A DNA stretch of 64,000 nt from positions 23,034,975 through 23,098,974 of the forward strand of contig OZ018409.1 in the NCBI GenBank assembly GCA_963969595.1, written 5' to 3'. Below are positions 36,608-46,653 of this stretch, one piece after another (the stretch's first letter is position 1; each line of letters opens with the position of its first letter). The notes beneath the pieces are model-generated. The model saw only the letters and a list, made by a program, of their open reading frames with translations, was not told the origin of the DNA and did no database searches. The position numbers were made by a program, and so were the translations under genes. This DNA comes from Neckera pumila (lineage: Eukaryota; Streptophyta; Bryopsida; Hypnales; Neckeraceae).

Positions 36608-36772
36608 GCACTGGACGGAGATGACTTGTGGAGGGAGTCTTTGAAGGTTGGTCCTTCCGGAGTTCCGCAACTTAGCTCGACGATTGTCAACAACGACATC
36701 ATGATCCCACCTCAGTCGGCGAAAGTCGGCTCTCGAAAGTTGGAGATGACAAAGACTCTCACGCCCAGTTAA
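36608..36772 (+). other. exon-like open frame, product unknown
   Basis: From an acceptor-like 'tctttattag' the frame ALDGDDLWRESLKVGPS... runs about 54 codons to TAA at 36770-36772, with gene-like GC content and a balanced, hydrophilic composition (Ser, Lys, Asp). It could be the last exon of a small gene whose upstream part was disrupted by the tandem array, or a captured fragment. I do not recognise the protein. Confidence that it is coding is low. Confidence 0.25.
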
Positions 36773-36828
36773 GTTAGTTGCCCACGCCCCAAGCCATTCT
36801 CAGATTCTAGATGGACCATCGGAACAAT

Positions 36829-37022
36829 GGGCAATTTCATTTCATTAAAATGGCGATATTTTTTTAAAATGGCATGAAAATAGTCCAGAACGGTTGTTCT
36901 AAATCTATACATGTCCTAGATGGTTCAGAGTGGTCGTTCTGAAATTGATACCTGTCCTAAATGGTGAAAATGGTACACCGTCAAAGTAGCATTGGAATAC
37001 CACCATTTTTATGAAATTGTCC
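36829..37022. mobile_element. GGGCAATTTCAT family MITE, copy 1
   Basis: The left end is GGGCAATTTCATTTCATTAA and the right end is the inverted CCATTTTTATGAAATTGTCC. The interior has 'atggtacaccgtcaaagt', 'tagatggttcaga' and 'atacctgtccta', matching 38110-38281 in the opposite orientation. Confidence 0.8.
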
Positions 37023-37409
37023 ATAACAATTCAATCTCTATACTAGAATTGTACTCCGTATTAGATAACCAATGAGCCGCAAATAGGTTATCATATATAA
37101 CTGGTTGTACATTTTTCAATCACAACCTTTGATCTTCAAGATCTAAGGGTGTAGGAAGCAAGTTGAAAGGAAAGAAGATTATGAATTGCAACTTGTAATG
37201 GCAATGGTGGCGAGTAGCCAATGGGATGGTGCCACGTTAGCTTTGAAAAGTCAACAACCGGTTATGACACGCCTAAAGCATTACTTATATTAGTTACATT
37301 CTTATTCAGTTACCGCAGACTCCGGTGGGAACTTGGTGATGTCTTGGTGATGGAATTCACTAGGGAATAGTGCAACTTCATCAACTAATGCAAAATTTTG
37401 CCTTGTATG
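37023..37409. other. intergenic, nothing recognised
   Basis: No features seen between the two MITEs. Confidence 0.4.
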
Positions 37410-38102
37410 TACTCCCCCCTCCGTCCCAAGATGATCATCCGGTTAGACAAAATGTTTTTGTCCTAAAGTGATCTTCCTGTTGATCAAAAAAGATCATTTT
37501 TGTTTTTGAAGATTCAGTGAATGGATAACAAATTCCTTGAAATACTCACATTTCAAGAAATCTGAGGTCTCAGGAGGTCTGTGAGTTCCCGGACAGCAGG
37601 GAACGCTGGTCTAATAAACAAAACAAAACAAAAAAAATTGGGCCAGCAAACTACAGGGCCTGATTTGGTCGGGACTATTCAATAATATAATTGAAAAAAT
37701 ATTTAAAAAATTGAAAAAAAATTATTATTATTAAAATAAATACAAAAATTTCAAAATTTCAAATCTGATGTGGCCAAACTATCCTCACCAGCTTGAATAT
37801 TATTTAATTCTTATTTTTAATTAATAATTTATTCTAATTTTATTTAAATATTTTCCAATATTTTAATATTTTTTGTTTTTTGTTTTTTTATTGTTGCCAC
37901 TATTTATGAATAGTGGCCAAAGGGATTATAGTTCCATGTGGGGAACTCACAGCCCCTTTTTGAAGGGAAGCAGACCTCCCGAGGGCTGAAGTATTTTGTA
38001 ATGACTATTTACAAACAAGTTGAAATAACATTTTTATTAGCATTAATCCCAAACATTTAACATTTTATTCAACCAAAAGATCATATTGTAACGGAGGGAG
38101 TA
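37410..38102. mobile_element. Stowaway-type MITE, interrupted
   Basis: The ends TACTCCCCCCTCCGTCCC and ACGGAGGGAGTA match the well-known Stowaway terminus CTCCCTCCGT with TA target duplication (Tc1/mariner superfamily). The native element would be about 230 bp; a further MITE occupies about 37544-38004. Confidence 0.88.
37544..38004. mobile_element. ATTAGG family MITE, diverged copy 4, nested in Stowaway
   Basis: Inverted arms CTGAGGTCTCAGGAGGTCTG (left) and CAGACCTCCCGAGGGCTGAA (right) and outer similarity to the family. The inner part reads CTGATGTGGCC...; edges are approximate. Confidence 0.6.
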
Positions 38103-38109
38103 CCAAGAT

Positions 38110-38281
38110 GGGCAATTTCATTAAAATGGCAGTATTCTAAGTGCCACTTTGACGGTGTGCCATTTTCACCATCTAGGACAGGTATAGATATTGAGAACGG
38201 CTGTTTTGAACCATCTAGGACAAGTATAGATTTTGAACGGCTGTTCTGAACTATTTTCATGCTATTTTAATGAAATTGCCC
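38110..38281. mobile_element. GGGCAATTTCAT family MITE, copy 2
   Basis: GGGCAATTTCATTAAAATGG to the inverted ATTTTAATGAAATTGCCC, 172 bp, in the opposite orientation to copy 1. It starts seven bases beyond the Stowaway element. Confidence 0.85.
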
Positions 38282-39584
38282 AACAAAGTAGACATATTCA
38301 TTTCCTTCCCTTTAAGAATTCCTCTCTCATGTACCATTGGTGCACATTTGTTATCTAAAATGTACTCCATCAGTACATGAAGACATAATTGAATGTAGGT
38401 GTGGGAATGGTATGTGTTTCTCACATCAATTTGTGAGAGCCTAGGCTCCATTTTACATACATCTATTTTAGTGTTTTAGGTGGAAAATCATATTTTACTT
38501 GTACAATGTCTAAATAATGAATTCTATGAGAATCTTTAATCACTTTTTTGACTATTGGCACAACCCAACAAATAATTTTGTAATTCAAGAATAATAATTT
38601 ATTATGCTCAAATCCACTTATTTAGACCATTTTAGGTGTTGTAATTGTAACATTATCCATGCTACAATCGCGTTGGCTCACAAAAGAAGAGCTAGTAGAA
38701 AATATAATTTCAATTTTGGAACCTATGAAGCTAATGACATTGTTTGCAAGGTTTCAATGCGAGTTTGGGTTAATAGGCAAGTAGAGCTAGTTGACGTTTG
38801 GTAAACATGTTTGACTAATTATTGGAACTAAACTACAAATTTGAAATACTTCATAACATTCAATAGTCTATAACTTTGTTGTCCTTTTCCCAATAGAATG
38901 ATGTAGAATATTTCACATTTTATCAGTAACTATGAAGACACGTGCCATTATGCAAGACAACAATAAATATATCAAAAGTAGTCAATAATCAAACTTGAAT
39001 GTGTCATTTAAATATAATAGTAGCTATTGCAGGAATATATGTCATTAAAAAATTGTTGGATGATCTTTGTCAGGAGACTCAAGGTATAGTCTATGAAGGA
39101 TATTGAATGTTATATTGACAGAAGTTAGGAGTCAATCTAATTCATTCTTGTATATTAATGTTCTATTGTTACTAAAATTGGTATGCCAATATGTTTAAAA
39201 GTTTTTGTAGTTTTCAAAAGATTGAAAGTTTTATAATTGTTGATTGCTAAAATTCAACAAATAGGCCAAGAATGAAGTAGAAACCAACATTGACAAGTTG
39301 AGAGGAAATCATAAAGAAGACTAGAGCTGAGAATTGGACCATATTCCATTTTTGAAATTAAAAAACACTATATTTAACTTATTTAAAACAAAATGGATCC
39401 ATACAATTCTAATTTCTTCTAAACTAAATTTTTTTGACACAAATACCAAACTGCACTTAGTTATAAATTATGATGTATATTCCATTGTTGTCTATAGTAT
39501 ACTAATTTGACCTATTGGATCAAATTACAAAATGACCACAATGTAGTCATATCTTTTTATAAGGGATAAAAAATTCTATCCATA
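38282..39584. other. intergenic, nothing recognised
   Basis: AT-rich. A short ORF at 38604-38804 begins in sequence similar to the end of a MITE and is not supported as a gene. Confidence 0.4.
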
Positions 39585-40036
39585 TAAGGTGAAAACATCC
39601 AATACCATCCATAGATCCATTTTTAACAAGTAGACTTTTTTTGAAAGTGTCCCTAATTTAATTTTCCAAAGTGATACTTAAACCTACAAGGTGAAAACAT
39701 CCAAAAATGTTTCCCGACAAATAAGCTTAAAGTGTCTGCAAAAGTAAGATTAAACCATTCCCATATTTAATTGCTATTGGTTGACTGTTGGTTTTCTAGA
39801 ATTTGGTTTTTATGACAAGTCTATGTGACGGGTGACATTGATCAAGGGAGCTTCCACTTTAAAACTTCTTAGTAATTACATATGCCATGGTTTATTCAAA
39901 AATTCTAATTTTTTGTCTTAAAATTCATGAAGTTCAATTTCTAATACTACAAAAATGTTTTTTTCCTTTGAAAAAGGAGTCTCCAACTGAACCATGCTGA
40001 AGTGCTTATCAAGACGGTTCTGGGTGTTTTCACGAT
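39585..40036. mobile_element. TAAGGTAG family MITE, copy 3
   Basis: Ends TAAGGTGAAAACATCC and the inverted GGGTGTTTTCAC. Long interior homology to 31329-31647 in inverted orientation. A second internal AAGGTGAAAACATCC at about 39687 suggests a nested or duplicated end. Confidence 0.65.
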
Positions 40037-40045
40037 AGTCACACT

Positions 40046-40077
40046 GGAGTCTGCCTGGAGTCTGCCTGGAGTCTGGG
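40046..40077 (+). repeat. 11-bp tandem repeat, about 3 units
   Basis: GGAGTCTGCCT, GGAGTCTGCCT, GGAGTCTGGGC in direct succession, at the start of a GC-richer block. Confidence 0.9.
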
Positions 40078-41379
40078 CCAAAGTGGAGGAGACGAGCGAA
40101 TAGTTTTGGGTTTCCGAGCAGCCCAGGCCTGATTGAACTACACTCAACTACAGTAGCAAGTTGTTTACAAAACACAACCGAAAACAAACAAACTACAGTA
40201 GCAACATTGACCCAAGATGCTACACAATGAGCTCGCGACAGTCATTACACATCATCAATCTCGAACAGCCCAAGATCTCTCTCTGGGGAAAGTCCGTCGA
40301 AAGAAACAGATGTGAAACAGTTTTAGATAAACATTCTACAATGACTTATTCACCTAGATTTTGACGAAACGTGGGCACAAGTCCCTCTTTGACAACAGCC
40401 TACTTTACTGTACAAATGGCGGAACCTGCAGTTCGCACTCAAGATCCGACGGAGCACGGCGGAAGCAAGTTACTGGAAGTTAAAAGCCACCAGTCCCACC
40501 ACTCATCCCTCACCTGCACCCGTCGGGATCGACTGAGTCATTGTCGGCACTCCGCCGCGTCGCCAGCGAAAGAAATTCCTTTTAATTCCAGTGTCTGTAT
40601 TCTTTTTGTGTGGTACAAATTGGAAACAAATAGAAAACTTACAGTAGCCAAAAGAAAGCACAGAACTGTAAAAGCAATCAGTCTCAGTGACTCGGTGTCT
40701 GTATTTTCGAACCTCGTGACGGACGTGACGGGCGGGGAGCAGGAAAATTCCATGCCACTGAGTGATCGACGGCAGTACTGTACTAACTTAAGTCTGTAAG
40801 TTACTGTTGATGAAGGCGCCAAGCCCGGGCTCCAATAATTCCAGCACAGATCGAGGAAGAAATTGCAGCTGATTGCTTCAAATTAAAAACAACAAAAATA
40901 AAAAAAATCGAGTGGATTCGGACGGAAATGCAAGTTGGTAAGCGGTCTTGAACCACGTGCCGGCATTCGAGATTGGTACATGGCTGGCTTTCCGGTGATT
41001 CTCCGACGGAACGTGCGCGTGCTGAGGTCAAGTCTGGCTAATTTGGCTAAACTTTGGCTAGATTTGGCTTAAGTTTGTCTGCAGGCGATGGAATTGCATC
41101 GAAATCTGCTTCTTAAATCGTCCTTCCGAATTGCCAAGAATTGAGTCTGGTGAATCATGTTCCATTTTGGCTCCGGATGCAGCGCTCGTGAAACTGGTGG
41201 GACCGATACTCCGTTTGTCAGATTTCGAAATACTGCTAAAGTTGTGAAATTCATGTTTGTTGAAGAGGTTAGCCATGCCGTTGAATCGGCTATAAAAATA
41301 TTTGACTCCAGGCAACCGACAAAAAATTCATGGAAGCTCAACCTAAAAAAGTTCAATTTTTTTAGTTTGGTGTGTATAT
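40078..41379. other. GC-richer block without a recognised gene
   Basis: GC content is clearly above the flanking DNA. ORFs of 70-142 codons on both strands (such as 40371-40799 plus and 41058-41356 minus) overlap each other and show no domain, signal peptide or conserved motif I know. Repeated gene-like phrases ('ctcggtgtctgtatt', 'gtgacggacgtgacggg') hint at a decayed gene or promoter. No function is assigned. Confidence 0.35.
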
Positions 41380-41415
41380 GGGAAATTTCATTAAAATGGC
41401 AGTGTTCCGTACATC
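41380..41415. mobile_element. solo end of a GGGCAATTTCAT family MITE
   Basis: GGGAAATTTCATTAAAATGG with following 'cagtgttcc' matches the left end of copy 2 at 38110; no partner end follows. Confidence 0.5.
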
Positions 41416-41443
41416 ATTTTTCCAATCATTTCCTTCTTTATCT

Positions 41444-41975
41444 TTAACCCCTAAAAGCCCAAGGGGTTTGGACAAAATACAAATGTGTTATAAAATATAA
41501 GTTCTAAAACTTTTTTGAAGTTTGCATCAAAAAAGATAATGTGAAGCATGAAAATTAGAAAGCATCCGTATGGTCAAAATTGTAAAATTATTCTTAGATT
41601 TTTTTTAAATGAATTTTGAAGATATAACTTCAAAAATTCACCAAAAATACAATTTCTATTTTTAGCATTTGAATTTTTTTTTTATTGGTCAAATTGTGGT
41701 TTCTATTGATTTGTGAAAAAATGCATGAGATCTAGTAATGAGAATACCAATACTTTCTCCAAATAGTAAGTTTTTCAACACTAGGCAAATCTAGACACTT
41801 TCTGCTATTTCTCTTATAGTTTTTGTTTGACCGTGGCGATCTGAGTTTTGAGTACAAATATTGAAAGACAACCCAATCTTTTGCAAAAAAAAAAAAAAAT
41901 TCTAGTTTTTGCCTGAAAACTTTGCCCGAAGTCGGGTAGCGACCAAAAAATAGTTGCTTGAGCGCTAGGGGTTAA
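41444..41975. mobile_element. TTAA family element, 532 bp, abutting the next
   Basis: TTAACCCCTAAAAGCCCAAG to CGCTAGGGGTTAA. The right TTAA (41972-41975) is also the left TTAA of the following element. Confidence 0.75.
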
Positions 41976-42888
41976 CCCCTAAAGGACCAACATGCTTTTT
42001 TTGGCAACACAAAAATTTTGGGCAGATACATATGACTAGAGATTTCTATATTTGTGGCCCAAATTTTAATAGAAGGTGGAGACAAGGAATATCTTTCATA
42101 TGCACTAAATCTCATGACATTTGAAAATAGAAATAAAAAGTTATTGCATGACATGTTTGTTTTTCAATTCGGATAGTCCGGGCAGATAAGAAAAAATCAC
42201 TTTTTTCAAAAATAAAAAGTTGAAGTTGTTTTTCTAGAGTTATATATACATGGAAAGCTATTAATCATTCTATTTTGATCAATGAGTCAAAAGTTATGAG
42301 GCTTTTTTGTTTGCGGGCAATTATGGATTCTCTAAAATAAACTTTGAAGTCTTTTATCTTACTCGATTTTCAATATTTTTTGAAAAAAATAAAATCATAG
42401 GATATAGATTGCTTATTACAACATTTCAACCATTGGGATTGGCATTTTTCAATTCTATAATTAAAATCTTAACAAATTAGTAATTTGAATCATTATCTAC
42501 TACTATATATTTACTATTTTTTTCCTGTTTGTTGTACAATCCCAAATGATGTGAAATTTTTCAAGCATGTGGCCAACTTGTCTATGAAAAAGAATCCAAA
42601 GAAGCACCACCATTTTGGACCTTAGAAAAATGAGCTTGTGAAGTGCTATTGCCCAGTTTTTTGCAAGGACAAGAAAAGAATTTTTGTGATTTCAGATACT
42701 TATATCTTGCAATCCATGCAATTTTCCATTTCAGAATTTTTTCCACATGTTCTCAAGTTAGTATACTACAAGATCCTATTGTTTTATGTGTCAAATTTTT
42801 TTTTTTTCAAAGATTTGGTACTTGTTCTAAAAATGGCAATTTTTGAGCGTTCTTGGTGAAAACATAGTCAAGGAACTTTAGGGATTAA
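41972..42888. mobile_element. TTAA family element, 917 bp
   Basis: TTAACCCCTAAAGGACC to GGAACTTTAGGGATTAA, full length, in the same subfamily as 26875-28048 and 49992-50920. It shares its left TTAA with the preceding element. Confidence 0.85.
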
Positions 42889-42897
42889 AGTCTAGGA

Positions 42898-43624
42898 GGG
42901 TGATTGCAAGAAAGACCGATACTGAAACATTGTCACAAAAACAGTGCCGAAGCTTCCTTCTGCAATAACTTTTGAAGCATAACTTGCATGAATTTGAAAT
43001 TTTTATTGGAGATTTTTCTTATGAGTTTAATCATATCTCATGTTTTTCAGAAATTTTCAAAAATCATTTTATATTTAAAAATCATATAAACTAATATGTC
43101 ACGTTTTGAGTTTTAGGGGGTTTTACCACGTAAGGAGTCCCAATTTAATGATATGGAGCTGAAATGTCCATAGTCTATTCCCCTAGTAAGAAGTCATGTT
43201 TCTACCAAGGGGCATTAAAATATATTTTATTTTATATCCTCTATGTCCATGCAAAGAGGGCTCCCTTGCGCGCACAATTCTGAGCATTGAAGATGGTTTC
43301 AGTATTATTTTTTTGGTAAAGTCTTATTATCATGAAGTCTTCCCAAGTGGCATTTTTTAGTATTTTTAATAATGATTTTTCCTATTTTTTACAAATTAAA
43401 ACGTCAAAGTATATATTTTCTTTAAATTTCCAGCTCATCTTTTTTGTGAATAACTTTTGACCTAAATTTTTGTTAGGTCTGAAATTTTAGTGATATGCTA
43501 TTTTTAGTGTCATACTAATTATCCATATTTTTTTTATTTTTAAAAATTTGTATGCAAAAGCTTATAGTACTGGGAGTACTAGCCAAAATGGAACAAAAAT
43601 GGAAGGTCATTCTTGCAACGACCC
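42898..43624. mobile_element. non-autonomous element with TTGCAAGAA ends, copy 2
   Basis: Left end GGTGATTGCAAGAAAG and right end CATTCTTGCAACGACCC. Interior collinear with 32526-33518 but shorter. Confidence 0.65.
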
Positions 43625-44590
43625 AGGAATAGTATAGATTTTAGACCACACAATCGAAATTTTAAAGTGCCAAATTTGTGGAACATTGCCATTTTGACAA
43701 AATTTTGGTTATATTCTATCTATTTGAAAATCTTTAATTCATTTCGTTTAGATAAGTGACAAGAAAGTTATGGAACATTTTGGTTTGTAGGCATATAGAG
43801 CTTTTTTTTGTGAAAAATGACATATATCAACTTTGTCTTTGAGTTCAATTAAATTTTTTTTTAATATTTTTTAAACATTCAAGGTATAATTTGTTTGTTA
43901 GAACAATGTCACCATTGGGATTCACATATTTTGATTCCATCTTAGAAGTATTGATTAATGACTTCTTTTCCATAATTAATGTAAAAAGTTTCTACTTGAA
44001 GAATTTTTAAGAATGAAAATCAAGTTTTCAAATCAAAATGATGTTAAGAAGATTCAGAGTCGTATAATCTAGTGTCCCAATGTCCCTTCAAGAAGGATTT
44101 TAGTCACGTCAAATGCTAACATCTTCCAATCTATGAGGTCCAATTTTACAAAAAAAAATTTCCCATATTTTTATAAAATTTAGTGCAAGAATCTATAATT
44201 GGATACCTAGAATTTTCATTTCTTCAGCAATGTGACTAGCTTGGTCAATAGTCAGTAGGTGCTTCACAATTTTTGTGCAAGGTTCTAAATTAGCCTATGC
44301 AACCATGAAGGAATGGGTAGACAAGGAAACTTCTAATACCAAGATCTTATGTTTAGATTTTTTTCATGCTCCAATCTATTTCGGCTCAAATGCTCCAAAT
44401 TTGCATTTGTCAAACTATCGTTCACTTTCAAATTTGACGTATGTTTACACTTAGTGTTACCAAGAGCATTATTTGCAACATGAATCTAGTCTAGTTTAAA
44501 TGTGAACGAAAATTAATCCTTAAAACTCTTCTAACACCACATATACCATTAAGTGTGAACATATATAACATCAAGTGTGAACACAATAAA
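43625..44590. other. intergenic, decayed repeat sequence
   Basis: 43640-44230 resembles the middle of TTAA elements ('aaagttatgga.cattt', 'attttgattccatcttaga') without clear ends. 44450-44590 has 'agtgtta'/'taagtgtgaaca' modules that may derive from the TACACTAAA MITE family. Confidence 0.35.
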
Positions 44591-44976
44591 TTGGTAATTA
44601 GTATGAGCCACAGTAAACATCAAAGAGTAACGGAAGCCTACCAGCTATGAACGCGTCCCAGTGTGGGGACCCAAGACGTGTGGACTCCCATCGATCCGCA
44701 AAGACCGCAGCCTCTTGGCCTTGTCGGTAACCCTGGTTCCCCGCGCAGCGTCGCCCACGTACAGTGATGAGGTATACCACAATTTTCTCTTTCCTCATAC
44801 CGACTAATTAAAAGTACAAAAAAAATCACTAAATTTCCCAGCCTAGAAAAATTTCTTAGCTTACTAAGCTTCATCGTCGGTACCTCGCCCCCCCTTCCAA
44901 GACGTGATCACGAAGAATCCGATCCGTCGGAGTGGGTGGGCTGACTCGTGCAACCTGCAAGTGGGCGCGCCCGGAC
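44591..44976 (+). promoter_or_regulatory. presumed upstream region of the ERF gene
   Basis: GC content rises here. The region holds ACGT cores (for example CCACGTAC near 44756) and short ORFs on the minus strand (44598-44798) with no known domain. It precedes the TATA candidate of the ERF gene. Confidence 0.35.
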
Positions 44977-44984
44977 TATAAGAG
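44977..44984 (+). promoter_or_regulatory. TATA box candidate for the ERF gene
   Basis: TATAAGAG sits in GC-rich surroundings about 680 bp before the ERF start codon, implying a long leader. Short upstream ORFs (such as 44932-45153) overlap the presumed start site. Confidence 0.45.
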
Positions 44985-45149
44985 CTTTCTCCACGGCTCC
45001 CCTTTTCTCAATTTGCTGAGCTTGAACGTCCCCAATCCGCGTTCCCCAACTCGATCCCGTCCGTGTACATGGTCCATCAGGTCTGTGATCGAAGTTGCCA
45101 GATCATGCGAGTCCAGGTTTGGGAGGTTTCGGGGGCGTGTTCGGCTTGT

Positions 45150-45530
45150 GTGAAAATTGTAGAGATTGAACTCCAATTTTGAGAATCGGAGATTTTGCAC
45201 TCTTTTTTGGAGGGTGGGGGGTTGCGGGACCGACTTTGTAAATAAATTAGGCTCGGGAGGATTAGCAGGGATCTAGATAGATCCAAGTGTCGATTTTTGC
45301 GGTGATCTAGATTGAGCCTTGTGTCGAATTTTACAGAGCTCTAGCTCTAAGATACCAACAAGCTTTCGAGATTTTGCACTGTCGTTTTTGTGTGCACGCG
45401 CTGCAGAGCTTGTCAATGAATTTGGCAAGGTTTGAGAATTAGCAGGGATCTAGGTTGAGCCTGGTGTCGAATTTTGCAGAGGTCTAGCAGAGATCTAGCT
45501 CTAGATACCGACCAGTTTTCGAGATTTTGC
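45150..45530 (+). repeat. repeated modules in the ERF leader
   Basis: GAGATTTTGC recurs at 45189, 45368 and 45521. The block 'ttagcagggatctag..tgagcc..gtgtcgaatttt' appears near 45262-45330 and again at 45438-45475. The units are about 150-180 bp and diverged. They lie in the presumed 5' untranslated leader. Confidence 0.7.
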
Positions 45531-45659
45531 TCTCCTGTTTCGTTCGAGTTACAGAATTTGAGGTTGGTTTTGACGCGTTTTGTGAATTTTGAGAGATCAG
45601 TTTGGCTCTAGGGGCTGAATTTTTCTAGGGAGTTTTGGTAAGGAGTTGGAAGGGTCGAA

Positions 45660-46247
45660 ATGCCGGGCGAAGCGCAGTACATCAGCTCCAGCCCAATTAG
45701 CCACGGCTATGGCGCCCCCCGCGCCCCCTTCAAACACTTCCGTCGTTCCGACCTCCTCCACTCCGTCCCGCACGTCGTGGCCCCCGAGAAGTACAGGGGC
45801 ATCCGCTTCCGCCCCGAGCTCGGTCGATACATCAGCGAGATCCGTCCCGCGCAGCCTCGCAAGCGCAAGATCTGGCTTGGGACATACAAGACCGCAGAAG
45901 AGGCTGCTCGCGCGTTCGATGCGGGCATTTATTACACGAAGAAGTCGATCACGTACAACTTCGAGGACTCCCCGTCCATTCTGGAGCCTCTACCCGAGAA
46001 TCTCTCCCCGGACGAAGAGCACGTCGAGATTCAGAAGAAGGCGAAAGCTGCCGCGGCCAGGGCGCAACCAACTGATCCCAAGCAGCAGGAGCCTGAAATA
46101 ACACTCGTCACGAAGGCGCAATCGTACTCTTCTCATCAACGACAGAACTACATCCTCTACTACAATAATGAGGAACAGTCCTATCCGCGCCACGAGATTC
46201 CTAGGGAGATTCCCACGGAGATTCAATTCGCCGTTCTCAACAGGTGA
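45660..46247 (+). CDS. AP2/ERF-domain transcription factor
   Basis: A single exon of 195 residues. The AP2 domain spans about residues 44-103: it begins KYRGIRFRP, continues with SEIRP and IWLGTYKTAEEAARAFD and ends at NFEDSP. AP2/ERF proteins bind GCC-box or DRE-type DNA through the three-stranded sheet formed by the first half of the domain. Here the usual RPWGKW is RPELGRY: the conserved tryptophan is missing and one residue is added, and the usual IRD is IRP. Target preference may therefore differ. The second half (WLGT, AEEAA, RAFD) is normal. After the domain come an acidic, proline-containing stretch (about 101-122), an Ala/Lys-rich segment (123-132) and a polar tail rich in Gln, Ser and Tyr. 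Intronless structure and size fit ERF-type members; the subgroup is not assigned. The ATG has a favourable AAATGCC context and follows a long leader with repeated modules. Confidence 0.88.
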   Translation: MPGEAQYISSSPISHGYGAPRAPFKHFRRSDLLHSVPHVVAPEKYRGIRFRPELGRYISEIRPAQPRKRKIWLGTYKTAEEAARAFDAGIYYTKKSITYNFEDSPSILEPLPENLSPDEEHVEIQKKAKAAAARAQPTDPKQQEPEITLVTKAQSYSSHQRQNYILYYNNEEQSYPRHEIPREIPTEIQFAVLNR

Positions 46248-46395
46248 ACTGGCAGGGATTCCGTTGGAGTTCACCGGTGAATCCCCTTCTTGCAGTTTTA
46301 AGACCTTTCCTTTGCACGACCTATGAATCTTGCTGTAAAAGATTCAAGCTTGGCAAATTGTCATTAGTTTTAGCAAGAAGCAAATTGTTCCCAAC

Positions 46396-46442
46396 CGCTG
46401 ACATCGGTGACAAAGGGTGACAAAGGGTGACATCGGTGACAT
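46396..46442 (+). repeat. minisatellite of GTGACA units
   Basis: GACATCGGTGACAAAGGGTGA-type units repeat several times in the 3' flank of the ERF gene. Confidence 0.8.
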
Positions 46443-46609
46443 GTTTCCAAATCGTGAGACATCGTGAATAGGATGAGTCTGTGCGAGTGCAATTTCAGAG
46501 TTGCTGTCAACTTCGGCTAGGATTTGCAACACCTGAAGTACTGGCATGAAGTGCACAGTATACTTACTTTGAGGATTAGACATGAGCTTGAGGCTTTCAT
46601 GCTGAGACT

Positions 46610-46653
46610 GAGGCATGAGCCTGAGAATTGAGGCATGAGCTTGAGAATTGAGA
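46610..46653 (+). repeat. 20-bp tandem duplication
   Basis: GAGGCATGAGCCTGAGAATT is followed directly by GAGGCATGAGCTTGAGAATT; partial copies flank it. Confidence 0.9.

Noticed and set aside
31329..40036. A single 8.7-kb Mutator-like element with long inverted termini
   Set aside because: 31329-31647 and 39585-40036 are inverted copies, but each has its own pair of TAAGGTAG/TAAGGTGAAAACACCC ends. They are better read as two separate MITEs in opposite orientation. No flanking 9-bp duplication was seen.
40371..40822. 142-codon plus ORF and 94-codon minus ORF
   Set aside because: They overlap, carry no motif, and their codon content is not persuasive. Reported only as a GC-richer block.
45646..46101. 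151-codon ORF in another frame of the ERF gene
   Set aside because: It is a Ser/Arg-rich shadow of the real AP2/ERF frame in GC-rich sequence.
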